Origin: Aliiglaciecola sp. M165
Lineage (GTDB): Bacteria; Pseudomonadota; Gammaproteobacteria; Enterobacterales; Alteromonadaceae
Reading direction: 5' to 3'
DNA: 64,000 nt
Assembly: GCF_007197995.1 (NCBI RefSeq)
Contig: NZ_VKKH01000007.1
Span: 124,001-188,000 of the forward strand
Shown here piece by piece: positions 30,510 through 40,546 of the stretch. Under the pieces are notes generated by a model that made no database searches, was not told the origin of the DNA, and saw only the letters and a program-made list of their open reading frames with translations. Each line of letters opens with the position of its first letter. Within the stretch, counting starts at the first letter, position 1. A program made the translations under genes and the position numbers.

Positions 30510-31244
30510 TTATTGCGGCGGAATTGTGCTGAGCACTTGTTTGATTAAAGGTATGCTGATCTTGCGTTTTTCTTGCAGACTTTGGTGCTCAATTTTGTCT
30601 AGAGTTTTCGTTAAAGTATGCATGTCACGTCGACAATGCTGTACCAAAAATTTTAATGACTCCGCCGGAACGGCAATACCTTTGTATTTTGCTTTTTTAA
30701 GCAACGCACTGACCGCAGCAGATTCATCCAAGGTGTTTAGATGAAAACTAATTCCCCAAGTCAGTCTCGAGCTCAAATCGGCCAGCGCTAAATTTAGCGC
30801 TTTTGGCCCCGCATTGGACGATAAAAACAATTTGCAGTAATTACTTTCTTTAACTCGATTGATTAGATCAAACATTGCACGTTGCCATTGTGCACTTTGT
30901 TGTATCCATTGGATATTATCAATACAAACTACTTGCAAACGTTCCAACCCATCAAGAATTAAACTTGGATAAGATAAATCTTCATCAAGGTTTATATAAA
31001 AGTGTTCGAGGTTGAGCGATTTTGCTAAGTGGCAGGTGGCAACTAACAGGTGGCTTTTGCCCGCCCCCGTCGGCCCAGAAAGGTAAGTTAAAAACGGCTG
31101 CGTCCCGCCCGACTGGGTTTTTATCGCTTGCTTGAGGTGTTCAACGACTAGTTCGTTTTCACCTGCTTCAAAGTTCAAAAACGTTTGTTCATCAGGCAAA
31201 TTAACATCCAGTACAATTTGTTCGGGAAGTATTTTTGAAGCCAA
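30510..31244 (-). CDS. hda: DnaA regulatory inactivator Hda
   Basis: Hda, with the DNA-loaded sliding clamp, stimulates hydrolysis of DnaA-bound ATP to stop re-initiation of replication. The 244-residue protein has a P-loop SGPTGAGKSHLL, the Walker B VVCIDNIQWI, and a DnaA-type AAA+ lid; it lacks the DnaA DNA-binding domain. The clamp-binding motif should be near the N-terminus (PEQIVLDVNLP). The start is a TTG immediately after the DUF2066 stop codon (TAATTG), with a GGAG site upstream, so it depends on translation of the previous gene. Confidence 0.93.
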   Translation of the reverse strand: MASKILPEQIVLDVNLPDEQTFLNFEAGENELVVEHLKQAIKTQSGGTQPFLTYLSGPTGAGKSHLLVATCHLAKSLNLEHFYINLDEDLSYPSLILDGLERLQVVCIDNIQWIQQSAQWQRAMFDLINRVKESNYCKLFLSSNAGPKALNLALADLSSRLTWGISFHLNTLDESAAVSALLKKAKYKGIAVPAESLKFLVQHCRRDMHTLTKTLDKIEHQSLQEKRKISIPLIKQVLSTIPPQ

Positions 31245-32354
31245 TTATGGTCTCCACAAATATGGCATATCAGCGATAGGTTGGCCAAAAGAATCCAACG
31301 GTCTTTTTAATCGCTCATCTAAACCAAACGCTTGTTCTAAATTTTCCTTTGCGCCAAATAATTTCAACTCAAAGGTAGCCATCTGTCCTTGCTGCGCGAC
31401 TAATGACACATCGATGACCATTGAGAGACTTTTTAAAAATGCCATCACCTCTGCATAACGAGTCAGCGACGAAATATTGTCGATTTGAATGCGATAGGCA
31501 TCGTCAGCTGAACCGTCAGTAACAGCTGAAATCGCGTAGGTTTCTCCTAATACATCTGCTACTGCATCGATCATACGTTCGATAGCCTCTGACTGTGAAC
31601 TGCCGCTCACTTCACCAGAATGGAATGTTCCCTGACGCGCAGTGGTCCATTCTGCCACCCATACATTAAGTGGCTCAGGTGCTATGGGACTGACTTGTTC
31701 ATCCACAACAATCGAAGTGGCTTGAGTGCGAAAATAGACCCGAGATGTCAGGGTATATTCGGAACCATACCTTCCACTGGCATCAACAATATTCTGCATA
31801 AAGTTCGACCAGACGTCATAAACACTGACCTGCTGCAAATCGGTGAGATCTAATACTGGGAAACTAATTTTGATACCACGGAGTTGCGCCTGCTCTCGCG
31901 CAGCCTCAGTGAGTTCGCTTAAAGCACTATCTGAAAGCAACCTTCTAGAGCGCGTGGGTTGTTCTTCAATCGCTAGCCAAATTAAGGTTTCAGGCCTGTG
32001 TTTACCCCAGATAGGATAACCTGTCGAGCGGATTAACTGCTCGATTTTATTGGCATTAAATTGTGCATCGTAGAGTACCACGTCTTGTTGAATATCAAAT
32101 TGATAGGAAGTCAACAAATTGTCAGCATTCCGCATAGCTCGTTTGATATCCGCATCTGAAAGTATTGCTTTTGTTCCACTCACTTTCACCAACACTTCTG
32201 CCAAGGCTGCCGAAGCGCCTTTTTTTTGCTGAGCGGGAGATTGGTTCTCTATCTCAACTGACGCATTGAACAACCCCTCAATCACTGCGGCTTGTGTTGA
32301 AAAAACGAAAAACGAGCAAAGCAGAATAAGACTTAAAACGCGATTAAAAGCCAT
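31245..32354 (-). CDS. DUF2066 secreted protein
   Basis: A 369-residue protein with an N-terminal signal peptide ending near STQA|AVIEG. The body shows the DUF2066 pattern: KGASAALAEVLVKVSGTKAIL, a RSTGYPIWGKHRPETLIWLAIEE segment and an ending MPYLWRP. Such proteins are found next to hda and purM in Vibrio and Alteromonadales; function is unknown. It is divergent from purM across a 171-base spacer and directly abuts hda. Confidence 0.85.
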   Translation of the reverse strand: MAFNRVLSLILLCSFFVFSTQAAVIEGLFNASVEIENQSPAQQKKGASAALAEVLVKVSGTKAILSDADIKRAMRNADNLLTSYQFDIQQDVVLYDAQFNANKIEQLIRSTGYPIWGKHRPETLIWLAIEEQPTRSRRLLSDSALSELTEAAREQAQLRGIKISFPVLDLTDLQQVSVYDVWSNFMQNIVDASGRYGSEYTLTSRVYFRTQATSIVVDEQVSPIAPEPLNVWVAEWTTARQGTFHSGEVSGSSQSEAIERMIDAVADVLGETYAISAVTDGSADDAYRIQIDNISSLTRYAEVMAFLKSLSMVIDVSLVAQQGQMATFELKLFGAKENLEQAFGLDERLKRPLDSFGQPIADMPYLWRP

Positions 32355-32525
32355 GATTTCCTTAGAGACACTTTAATTAGACGAACATTGTCTTTGATTT
32401 AAAGATAAATTTCACCAATTGTTATTAAACATTTAGATTTGAAAGCTCAAATTCAACATATTTGCAGTACCTTTTGTGTCCTCTTACTGCTAAAATCCGC
32501 AAAATTTTTGCCGCCGAGGAATATT

Positions 32526-33566
32526 GTGAGCGACGCTAATCCATCACTAAGCTATAAAGACGCAGGTGTAGACATTGACGCTGGAAATCAACTGGTTGAA
32601 AGAATTAAGTCTGTAACTAAAAAAACCCATCGCCCTGAAGTAAAAGGCGGTTTGGGTGGATTTGGTGCCTTGTGTGCATTGCCTGAAAAATATCGTTCCC
32701 CCTTACTTGTATCAGGCACTGACGGAGTCGGAACAAAATTACGCTTAGCGATGGATTTACAGCGTCACAGTGGTATTGGAATCGATTTAGTCGCTATGTG
32801 CGTCAATGATTTAATTGTGCAAGGGGCTGAGCCACTATTCTTTCTAGACTATTACGCCACTGGCAAACTTGATGTAGATACCGCTACAGAAGTTGTTACG
32901 GGCATTGGCGCAGGCTGCGAGCTCTCTGGCTGCGCATTAATTGGTGGTGAAACCGCTGAAATGCCTGGTATGTACCATGGCAACGATTACGATGTAGCAG
33001 GATTTTGTGTTGGCGTTGTTGAAGCTGACGAAGTGATAGACGGAAGTAAAGTTGCTCCTGGCGATGCCATCATTGCTTTGGCGTCTTCTGGTCCGCATTC
33101 AAATGGCTATTCATTGATACGCAAAGTGCTAGAAGTCAGCGAAGCAGACCCAATGCAACCTTTTGAAGGCTCTACACTAGCCGACCATTTGTTAGAGCCT
33201 ACCAAAATTTACGTTAAATCCGTATTGGCTCTTTTGGAAACAACACCCGTACATGCAATTTCTCACATTACCGGTGGTGGTTTTTGGGAAAACATTCCTC
33301 GCGTACTGCCTGACACTGCCAGAGCCGTTATTGATAAAAATAGTTGGCAACGACCAGCAATTTTTGATTGGTTGCAAGAAAAGGGCAATATAACTGAACA
33401 CGAAATGTTTAGAACTTTTAACTGCGGTGTAGGTCTTATGATTGTATTGCCGCAAAGTCATGTGCAAAGCGCTATTGACCTGCTAAATCAAAGTGGCGAA
33501 AAAGCGTGGCTGTTGGGCAGCATCGAAGCGAGACAAGAACAACAAGAATCCGTCGAGATGATATAA
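32526..33566 (+). CDS. purM: Phosphoribosylformylglycinamidine cyclo-ligase
   Basis: AIR synthetase closes the imidazole ring in purine synthesis. I use the GTG at 32526 because [16 protein letters not shown] is the family N-terminus and a GAGG site lies upstream; this gives 346 residues against 345 in E. coli. A possible start at 32439 would add 29 unrelated residues. Motifs include the GTDGVGTK and [11 protein letters not shown] signatures. It forms a pair with purN. No PurR-type operator was recognised upstream. Confidence 0.97.
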   Translation: MSDANPSLSYKDAGVDIDAGNQLVERIKSVTKKTHRPEVKGGLGGFGALCALPEKYRSPLLVSGTDGVGTKLRLAMDLQRHSGIGIDLVAMCVNDLIVQGAEPLFFLDYYATGKLDVDTATEVVTGIGAGCELSGCALIGGETAEMPGMYHGNDYDVAGFCVGVVEADEVIDGSKVAPGDAIIALASSGPHSNGYSLIRKVLEVSEADPMQPFEGSTLADHLLEPTKIYVKSVLALLETTPVHAISHITGGGFWENIPRVLPDTARAVIDKNSWQRPAIFDWLQEKGNITEHEMFRTFNCGVGLMIVLPQSHVQSAIDLLNQSGEKAWLLGSIEARQEQQESVEMI

Positions 33567-33568
33567 TA

Positions 33569-34216
33569 ATGTCTTCTCCTAGCAGAATTGTTGTATTAGT
33601 GTCAGGAAATGGCTCTAACTTGCAGGCAATTATCGATTATTTTGAAAACAGAAGCCATGTAGCGCAAGTCGTGGGTGTAATTTCTAATGTGCCAGATGTT
33701 TTTGCTTTAGAAAGAGCAAAAGTATCGAATATTCCTTCGGTTTGCCTTAACCATAAAGACTACGACAATCGAGAAACTTACGATATTGCGTTAAAAAACA
33801 AAATCGATGAGTATGCGCCAGATTTATTAGTCCTTGCGGGCTTTATGCGCATTTTAACTGAAGACTTTGTGCGAGCTTTTGAAGGAAAGATGTTAAATAT
33901 ACACCCATCGCTTTTGCCCAAGTACAAGGGCTTAAATACGCATCAAAAAGCCATTGATGCTGGCGATAAAGAGCACGGTGCTTCTGTCCATTTTGTGACA
34001 CCGGAATTGGATGGTGGACCGGTGATTATTCAAAGCAAGGTGCCTGTTTTCATAGAAGATAATGCATCTGTATTAGCACAACGAGTACAGCAGCAAGAGA
34101 GAAATGTGTATCCACTTGTAGTAGACTGGTTCTGCAATGAGCGATTAGTAATGATCAATAATAAGGCAGTATTGGATGGTAATGAGCTTCCACAGTCAGG
34201 CTACGCAGCTGATTAA
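33569..34216 (+). CDS. purN: Phosphoribosylglycinamide formyltransferase
   Basis: PurN transfers a formyl group from 10-formyl-tetrahydrofolate to GAR. The start ATG at 33569 lies 2 bases after the purM stop; 215 residues. It shows SGNGSNLQA near the N-terminus, the catalytic Asn/His in LNIHPSLLPKYKGLNTHQKA and the Asp in HFVTPELDGGPVI. Its 3' end overlaps the DUF3108 gene by about 35-41 bases, so expression of the two is linked. Confidence 0.97.
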   Translation: MSSPSRIVVLVSGNGSNLQAIIDYFENRSHVAQVVGVISNVPDVFALERAKVSNIPSVCLNHKDYDNRETYDIALKNKIDEYAPDLLVLAGFMRILTEDFVRAFEGKMLNIHPSLLPKYKGLNTHQKAIDAGDKEHGASVHFVTPELDGGPVIIQSKVPVFIEDNASVLAQRVQQQERNVYPLVVDWFCNERLVMINNKAVLDGNELPQSGYAAD

Positions 34217-34913
34217 CATAGCAAGAAACGGTTTAGCCGCCGTTGCATTTTTGATTGGATTCAATGCTGCAGCTGCCCCGTTGAGCGAATTCAATGCTGA
34301 GTATAAAGCTTTCCAATACGGCAAGGAGCTAGGCACAGCCTCGTTAATGCTCGAATCGCTTGGCAGAGACCGTTACCGTCTTTCCTATCAATCTAAAGTT
34401 TCATTATTTTTCTTGTCTGATAAACGCAAAGAAGTCAGTCTCTTCAGTTTTAATAACAACCAAATCAAACCGTTTAAATACACTTACGAACGAACTGGAT
34501 TTGGCTCAGACTCATCGCTAGTTGCAGAGTTTGACCGTAAAAAAAATCGTGTATTAATAAATAAAGAAGAGTCTGTTGAGTGGCAAAGCGAATTTGATAA
34601 CCAACTTTATCGTTTGGATATCCAACTGCAACTTTCTCAAGGCAAAAAGCAGTTTGCTTATGATTTGATCAACAGCCGAGGCCAAAAACGTCACTACGAT
34701 ATGTTGGTTTTAGGTCGTGAACAACTTGAGCTTCCTTATGGCATGTTAGAGGGAGTCAAAGTGAAAATTGTCCGTGAAAATGCCAAACGTGAAACCTATG
34801 CTTGGTTTGCGCCCTCGCTAAATTATCAACTGGTTCGTCTTCAACAGTTTAAAGAAGGAGAAGAACAAGGTGATATTCAGCTTTCCTCCTTTCAAAGTAA
34901 AGAAACCTTGTAA
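34176..34913 (+). CDS. DUF3108 secreted protein
   Basis: A 245-residue (or 243 from ATG 34182) protein with a signal peptide ending near FNAAAA|PLSEF. The mature part has the features I associate with DUF3108: EFNAEYKAFQYGKELGTASL and a beta-rich fold with KVSLFFLSDKRKEVSLF. Members are periplasmic and often follow purN; their function is unknown. It overlaps the end of purN in another frame. Confidence 0.82.
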   Translation: MVMSFHSQATQLINIARNGLAAVAFLIGFNAAAAPLSEFNAEYKAFQYGKELGTASLMLESLGRDRYRLSYQSKVSLFFLSDKRKEVSLFSFNNNQIKPFKYTYERTGFGSDSSLVAEFDRKKNRVLINKEESVEWQSEFDNQLYRLDIQLQLSQGKKQFAYDLINSRGQKRHYDMLVLGREQLELPYGMLEGVKVKIVRENAKRETYAWFAPSLNYQLVRLQQFKEGEEQGDIQLSSFQSKETL

Positions 34914-35118
34914 GGTTTTAGAGCATATTCCTTTACTACTTGTCAGCACGCCTAATAATACCAATCCACAGTAAGAAGTGATCAGTCAGAACAAAATAAG
35001 GCTTAAAAAAGACCACTTTCCTTGAAATCGCTCATATCCCGTCCATGCTTATAGTGGAAGCGGAAAAAACAGTACGATTAGACTTGATCTTTGAGTCGTA
35101 AAAGCATACTTTTTGAAT

Positions 35119-35134
35119 ACCTGGTCTGACCTCT
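35119..35134. promoter_or_regulatory. FadR-like operator upstream of fadE
   Basis: ACCTGGTCTGACCTCT carries the symmetric core GGTCTGACC and closely resembles the FadR consensus (AnCTGGTCnGACCnnTT). It lies 15 bases before the fadE start, where binding would block transcription or elongation, consistent with FadR repression relieved by long-chain acyl-CoA. The match is seen in sequence; FadR control is inferred. Confidence 0.75.
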
Positions 35135-35149
35135 ATCATGGGGATTTAT

Positions 35150-37615
35150 ATGAATATATTAATGTGGTTAATCATCGTAGTTGGCGCTATCGGAGTCGTC
35201 AGTTTTTTGCGTTTAAAACTACTCAACGCAACTATCATTGTTGGTCTTGCTCTTCTAGTAGGCTCCTCTTTTGGCTATGTCGGATTCTTTAGTTGGTTGC
35301 TATTTCTTGCCGTTGCCATACCTCTTAATGTCGACTCAATCAGAGTCGAGTATTTAACCAAACCGATTCTTAAAACATATCGTAAAATCATGCCTGAAAT
35401 GTCTCGTACTGAACAAGAAGCTATCGATGCAGGAACTGTTTGGTGGGATGGAGAAATATTCAGTGGTGATCCTAACTGGAGCGCATTACATGGTATTATA
35501 CAGCCGCGCTTAAGTGACGAGGAACAAGCTTTTCTTGATGGGCCAGTAGAAGAGGTCTGTCGTATGGTCGATGAATGGGATGTTCATCATGATCGCGCGG
35601 ACCTGTCTCCAGAGACTTGGCAATTCTTGAAAGACAACAAGTTCTTCGCAATGATCATTAAAAAAGAATACGGTGGGTTAGAGTTTTCCGCTTATGCCCA
35701 GTCTCGTATTCTGCAAAAACTTTCTGGCTGTAATGCTGTGTTGGCAACGACAGTTGGCGTCCCAAATTCCTTGGGGCCGGGCGAACTTCTTCAACACTAT
35801 GGAACTAAAGAACAGCAAGATCATTACCTCCCACGTTTAGCCGAAGGCGAAGAAATCCCCTGTTTTGCGTTAACCGGCAGAGAAGCAGGTTCTGATGCGG
35901 GCGCGATACCGGATTTGGGTATTGTCTGCAAAGGCCAGTGGCAAGGTGAAGAAGTATTAGGGATGCGCCTGACGTTTGAAAAGCGTTATATTACTTTAGC
36001 ACCCGTCGCAACTGTTGTTGGGCTGGCGTTTAAACTCTTTGACCCTGAAGGTTTATTAGGTGGTGAAGAAGATTTGGGTATCACTTGTGCGCTTATCCCA
36101 AGAGATACCGATGGACTAGAAATCGGAAATCGTCATTTTCCTTTGAATGTTCCATTCCAAAACGGTCCACTAAAAGGTACAGATATTTTTGTTCCCATTG
36201 ATTATATTATCGGTGGCGCGGATATGGCTGGCCAGGGATGGAGAATGCTCGTTGAATGCTTGTCTGTAGGACGTTGTATCACCCTCCCCTCAACCTCAGC
36301 AGGCGGAGCAAAAACAATGGCACTGGCTACAGGAGCCTACGCGCGGATCCGTCGTCAATTTAAAATGCCAGTAGGCAAAATGGAAGGCATTGAAGAAATG
36401 CTTGGTCGCATTGGAGGCAATGCCTACATGATGGACGCGGTAACAAGTCTATCTACCAATGGTGTTGATATGGGCGAAAAACCGTCGGTTATATCTGCAA
36501 TTTGCAAATATCATCTCACCGAGAAAATGCGATCTGTTGTGAATGACGCCATGGATGTGCATGGTGGCAAAGGTATTATGCTCGGTCCAAATAATTATTT
36601 GGGTCGCGCTTATCAAGGCGCTCCGATTGCAATTACCGTAGAAGGTGCGAATATTCTTACTCGTAATATGATGATTTATGGCCAAGGTGCTATTCGCTGT
36701 CACCCGTTTGTATTGAAAGAAATGTATGCAGCGGGAAATCAAGATCGAGGACAGGGATTAGAAGAGTTTGATGAGGCGATTTTTGGCCATATTGGTTTCG
36801 CTATGAGCAATTTCTTCAGGAGTCTATGGTTCTCATTCACTGGCGCCAGAACAGCCGATGCACCTTTCTCAGATGAAACTGCAAAATATTACCGGGCAAT
36901 GAAACGCTATAGTTCTAATATGGCACTACTGTCTGACGTTGCAATGGGCGTCTTGGGTGGCGAATTAAAACGTCGTGAGCGATTGTCTGCTCGTTTGGGG
37001 GATATTCTCAGTTATCTCTATCTAGGTAGCGCCGTTCTAAAGAAATTTGATGAACAGGGTCGCTTGAAAGACGATTTGCCATTGATGCATTGGGCAATGC
37101 AAGATTGTTTGTTCGAATTAGAAAAAGCCATGGAAGAGCTTTTACAGAACTTCCCAAATAAAGCACTTGGTGTTTTTCTTAAAGTGGTGATTATGCCGTT
37201 TGGCAAATCATTTAGTCGTCCTTCCGACGAATTAGACCATCAAATTGCAACGATCCTGCAAACGCCTAGCGATACTCGTAATCGCCTTGCCGAAGGTCAG
37301 TACACGGGCCGTGATGAAGGCAACGCTATGGGTAAATTGGAACAAATACTAGATGATGTATTGGCGGCAGAACCTTTGTATGACAAGGTGTGTGATGCTG
37401 CTGGCGAGCGATTCCCATTTACCCAACTAGACGAAGTGGGCCAAAAGGGTCTAGCCTTGGGAGTGCTTACCGATGAAGAAGCCGCACTAATGAATCGCGC
37501 CGAACAGGGCCGATTAGACACCATTAACGTTGACGACTTCAAACCGGAAGAGCTTATGGCAGACAAATCTTTGGCTAAACCCAAACGTAAATCGCGTAGC
37601 AAGAAAGCTGCTTAA
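35150..37615 (+). CDS. fadE: Acyl-CoA dehydrogenase FadE
   Basis: FadE performs the FAD-dependent first oxidation of fatty acid beta-oxidation. The 821-residue protein (ATG 35150, with a GGGG site; an in-frame ATG at 35138 is also possible) is the long enteric type: two N-terminal transmembrane helices, then the acyl-CoA dehydrogenase domain with [14 protein letters not shown] and [18 protein letters not shown], and a C-terminal FadE-specific extension ending in basic residues. It is flanked by an upstream FadR-like operator and a downstream terminator, so it is probably a single-gene unit. Confidence 0.96.
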   Translation: MNILMWLIIVVGAIGVVSFLRLKLLNATIIVGLALLVGSSFGYVGFFSWLLFLAVAIPLNVDSIRVEYLTKPILKTYRKIMPEMSRTEQEAIDAGTVWWDGEIFSGDPNWSALHGIIQPRLSDEEQAFLDGPVEEVCRMVDEWDVHHDRADLSPETWQFLKDNKFFAMIIKKEYGGLEFSAYAQSRILQKLSGCNAVLATTVGVPNSLGPGELLQHYGTKEQQDHYLPRLAEGEEIPCFALTGREAGSDAGAIPDLGIVCKGQWQGEEVLGMRLTFEKRYITLAPVATVVGLAFKLFDPEGLLGGEEDLGITCALIPRDTDGLEIGNRHFPLNVPFQNGPLKGTDIFVPIDYIIGGADMAGQGWRMLVECLSVGRCITLPSTSAGGAKTMALATGAYARIRRQFKMPVGKMEGIEEMLGRIGGNAYMMDAVTSLSTNGVDMGEKPSVISAICKYHLTEKMRSVVNDAMDVHGGKGIMLGPNNYLGRAYQGAPIAITVEGANILTRNMMIYGQGAIRCHPFVLKEMYAAGNQDRGQGLEEFDEAIFGHIGFAMSNFFRSLWFSFTGARTADAPFSDETAKYYRAMKRYSSNMALLSDVAMGVLGGELKRRERLSARLGDILSYLYLGSAVLKKFDEQGRLKDDLPLMHWAMQDCLFELEKAMEELLQNFPNKALGVFLKVVIMPFGKSFSRPSDELDHQIATILQTPSDTRNRLAEGQYTGRDEGNAMGKLEQILDDVLAAEPLYDKVCDAAGERFPFTQLDEVGQKGLALGVLTDEEAALMNRAEQGRLDTINVDDFKPEELMADKSLAKPKRKSRSKKAA

Positions 37616-37673
37616 AAGGCGACAGCATAGAACAAAGGTGACTTCATCGACCTTTGTTTATAAAACGCCCATA

Positions 37674-37712
37674 AAAAATGCCAATCAGTCAAAGAAACTG
37701 ATTGGCATTTTT
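37674..37712 (+). terminator. Strong intrinsic terminator after fadE
   Basis: A perfect 16-bp stem (37674-37689 with 37697-37712), loop CAAAGAA, ends in a T run. A shorter 9-bp hairpin precedes it at 37631-37658. The A-rich left arm could also serve the minus strand. Confidence 0.9.
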
Positions 37713-37923
37713 GTTTTAAAGCTTTATCAATGACATAGAAGCTATCGTCATTTTGATATTGATTTTTTATAGGTAAGTGCCGTGATTTATTCCCTTATCA
37801 AGGCGAGAATTATGTTGTCTAGTCGTTCTAAACGCATAATGAACAACGAAGATAAGAGAATAAATATCGGTGCTTACAGGCGTTGCTTATCCGGGATTGC
37901 GGTTATTTAGGACGGTTTTAAAT
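37713..37923. other. Spacer between fadE and add
   Basis: With the terminator region this makes a spacer of about 310 bases. I see no open reading frame, no clear promoter, and no terminator obviously belonging to the convergent add gene. Confidence 0.5.
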
Positions 37924-38922
37924 CTAACCCGTTTTTTTACTTAAAAGCGATTGTTTGTCTGAATCACTCAAAAATGCAGCGTCTACACCATTACGTTGAA
38001 CCTGTTTTAATTGCGATGCCGATAATCCAAGTACATCTTGAGCGACTTTATATTCGTGGATCAAATCAATATTCGACACCGCAGGATCATCTGTATTCAG
38101 CGTCACCAATAGCCCTTTTTTTAAAAACGTTGGCATTGGATGCTTCGCTAAATCTTTAACCGTTGCAGTTTGATAATTAGAGGTCGGGCAAGACTCAATA
38201 GCTATTTTATTGTCTATCATGTACTGAATCAGCTTTTCGTCTTGAATTGCTGCAACCCCATGACCTATGCGGGTTGCTCCTAACTTATATATTGCATTCC
38301 AGATACTTTGCGGACCATCAGCTTCTCCAGCGTGCACGGTAATGTTCCAATCTGCGTCTTTGGCCAGCATAAAATGGTCGACAAAGAGCTCTGCGGGAAA
38401 ACCTAACTCGTCACCTGCCAAGTCAAGTGCAATGATATCGCTTTTGTATTTCAACAGCGCCTGTAATTCATCCATACAGGTCTCAACACCGAAAGTCCGA
38501 CTTAAGATCCCAATCACATTGGCTTTAACCCCAAAGTCTTTTTCACCCGCTCTAACACCATCAATTACCGATGCAATTAACTCTACCATATCAAGTTTAT
38601 GACTTTGTGCCATGTAGTAAGGTGAGAATCTCAATTCTACATAGTCAAGTTGACTTTGTTTGGCATCCCGCATGTTCTCGTAGGCAACGGTGTAACATGC
38701 ATCGTAATTCGCCAACATGGACACGCCTACGTCTAATTTTTCCAGAAAAGCTAATAAATCGCTGGTTTGATCTTGGATCTGTGTGATTTTTTTAACATCT
38801 TCTAGAGACTTTGCAGCTATCGGTAAATCATTTTTCTGCGCGAGTTGCCAAATTGTTTCAGGTAAAATGTTGCCATCCAGATGACGATGAAGGTCAACCA
38901 GAGGCAATGAAGGATCAATCAT
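37924..38922 (-). CDS. add: Adenosine deaminase
   Basis: Deaminates adenosine and deoxyadenosine in purine salvage. The 332-residue protein has the zinc ligands in LVDLHRHLDG and in the TVHAGE motif, the catalytic glutamate in HAGEADGP, the HGVAAIQD segment and SCPTSNYQT, and Asp residues in TLNTDDPAV. Length matches E. coli (333). It is 34 bases downstream of a response-regulator gene on the same strand. Confidence 0.96.
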   Translation of the reverse strand: MIDPSLPLVDLHRHLDGNILPETIWQLAQKNDLPIAAKSLEDVKKITQIQDQTSDLLAFLEKLDVGVSMLANYDACYTVAYENMRDAKQSQLDYVELRFSPYYMAQSHKLDMVELIASVIDGVRAGEKDFGVKANVIGILSRTFGVETCMDELQALLKYKSDIIALDLAGDELGFPAELFVDHFMLAKDADWNITVHAGEADGPQSIWNAIYKLGATRIGHGVAAIQDEKLIQYMIDNKIAIESCPTSNYQTATVKDLAKHPMPTFLKKGLLVTLNTDDPAVSNIDLIHEYKVAQDVLGLSASQLKQVQRNGVDAAFLSDSDKQSLLSKKTG

Positions 38923-38956
38923 AATCTCATCACTACTAAATTGTTATAGGAAAGGT

Positions 38957-39601
38957 TTAGCCCTGCAGACCGCTTTGTAATTTTTCAACAAGCAATACTG
39001 CTTGGGTACGAGTATTCACGTCGAGCTTTTTGAAAATGCCACTAATGTGGGCCTTAATTGTAGCCTCTGTCACCCCCATTTCGTAAGCAATTTGCTTGTT
39101 CAGCTGCCCTTCTTGCAAATACTTAAGCACCTGAAATTGTTTAGGCGTTAACTCAGCAACTTTCCCTGCAATAGATTTTTGCTCTTCGCTTATTTCGTTG
39201 ATTTGATCATGTAACTCTTGAGGTATCCAAGTGCCACCATTCAACACGGTGTTAATAGCATCAGCAATAGTCGCAATTGCTGCCGCTTTTGATACAAAGC
39301 CTTTGGCGCCGTATCCAATCGTTTGTGAGATTGTTTGCGCACTGTCGCTTGCGGAAATGACAACGACTGGGATCGTCGGAAAATCTTCACAAACTCGGAT
39401 AACACCATAATAATTTTCACACCCTGGCATATTTAAGTCGAGCAGTATGATGTCCAGGTCAAAATTAGTGTCGATTGCCATCAGCGTAGAATCTAAGCTG
39501 TCTGATTCCACAAACACCGAAGATTCGAAATGCGCTTGCAAAGCAGCTTTTAACGCTTCTCTAAATAAGGGGTGATCATCTGCAATTAAAAACTTTGCCA
39601 T
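38957..39601 (-). CDS. NarL/LuxR-family response regulator, orphan
   Basis: A 214-residue two-component regulator. The receiver domain has the acidic pair ADDH at the N-terminus, the phospho-acceptor Asp in IILLDLNMPG (about residue 57) and a Lys in FVSKAAA. The C-terminal helix-turn-helix is LTPKQFQVLKYLQEGQLNKQIAYEMGV followed by TIKAHISGIFKKL. No histidine kinase gene is beside it. Targets are unknown; in several relatives such regulators act in acetate or alkane metabolism, but I have no sequence evidence for this here. Confidence 0.88.
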   Translation of the reverse strand: MAKFLIADDHPLFREALKAALQAHFESSVFVESDSLDSTLMAIDTNFDLDIILLDLNMPGCENYYGVIRVCEDFPTIPVVVISASDSAQTISQTIGYGAKGFVSKAAAIATIADAINTVLNGGTWIPQELHDQINEISEEQKSIAGKVAELTPKQFQVLKYLQEGQLNKQIAYEMGVTEATIKAHISGIFKKLDVNTRTQAVLLVEKLQSGLQG

Positions 39602-39814
39602 TTGTGGGTTTCGACTCTACTTATTGTTATAGACTTAAGTCTAACGGGTTAATCATTAAATCCAAGCACTTTTTGGGTCATTAGTATCATTTCTGCAATT
39701 CCAGAATGAAGTAATACACACTGCTGACGATATTAGCCGCTCTAATTTGCTACTGGACAGGCTCGCAGGTAAAATTGCGCGAATTTTGATAGCTAAGCAC
39801 TAATATATTCAAAT

Positions 39815-40543
39815 ATGAGCAAAAAAGACGCGATTTATTCTGTACCCAAATCAACCATCGGTGATTTTAGTTTTGATGAGGCCGTGGTCGATGTCTTCCC
39901 TGATATGATAAAACGATCCGTTCCTGGGTATAGCACTATCATTGATAATATCGGTTTAATTGCGCAAAAATATGCCCTGCCTAATACCAACCTATATGAT
40001 TTAGGATGTTCTTTGGGCGAGGCCAGTATCGTGATGCGCCGCAAAGTGTCACAAGACGGGTGCAAAATCATTGCTGTAGATAATTCTCCGGCGATGATTG
40101 AGAAATGTGAACGCCATTTACATGCATTTCGTTCGAATGTACCTGTCGAAGCGGTTTGCAGCGACATAACAAAAATCTCCTTGGAAAACGCGTCGGTTGT
40201 TGTGTTGAATTTCACGTTACAATTTATTGAGCCTGAATTGAGACGAGCGTTGATTGAAAGTATTTACGCAGCATTAAAGCCTGGAGGCGTGCTTGTGTTA
40301 TCTGAAAAGATTCGGCACCCGAATCAGGTTGGCGACGAATTACTGGTAACCCTTCACCATGAATTTAAACGAAATAATGGTTATAGTGAATTGGAAATCA
40401 GCCAGAAGCGCTCTGCTTTAGAAAACGTCATGCGCATTGATACCCTTGAACAGCATGACGCTAGACTCAAACAAGCTGGTTTCACTGATATTGTCCCCTG
40501 GTTCAGTTGCTTTAATTTTTCATCAATAGTAGCGGTGAAGTAA
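39815..40543 (+). CDS. cmoA: Carboxy-S-adenosyl-L-methionine synthase
   Basis: CmoA converts SAM and prephenate to carboxy-SAM, the donor for wobble-uridine modification of tRNA. The 242-residue protein has the methyltransferase motif YDLGCSLGEASIVM and VDNSPAMIEKCERHL. It is followed 3 bases later by cmoB, whose product uses carboxy-SAM; the cmoA-cmoB pair is conserved. Confidence 0.95.
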   Translation: MSKKDAIYSVPKSTIGDFSFDEAVVDVFPDMIKRSVPGYSTIIDNIGLIAQKYALPNTNLYDLGCSLGEASIVMRRKVSQDGCKIIAVDNSPAMIEKCERHLHAFRSNVPVEAVCSDITKISLENASVVVLNFTLQFIEPELRRALIESIYAALKPGGVLVLSEKIRHPNQVGDELLVTLHHEFKRNNGYSELEISQKRSALENVMRIDTLEQHDARLKQAGFTDIVPWFSCFNFSSIVAVK

Positions 40544-40546
40544 ATA

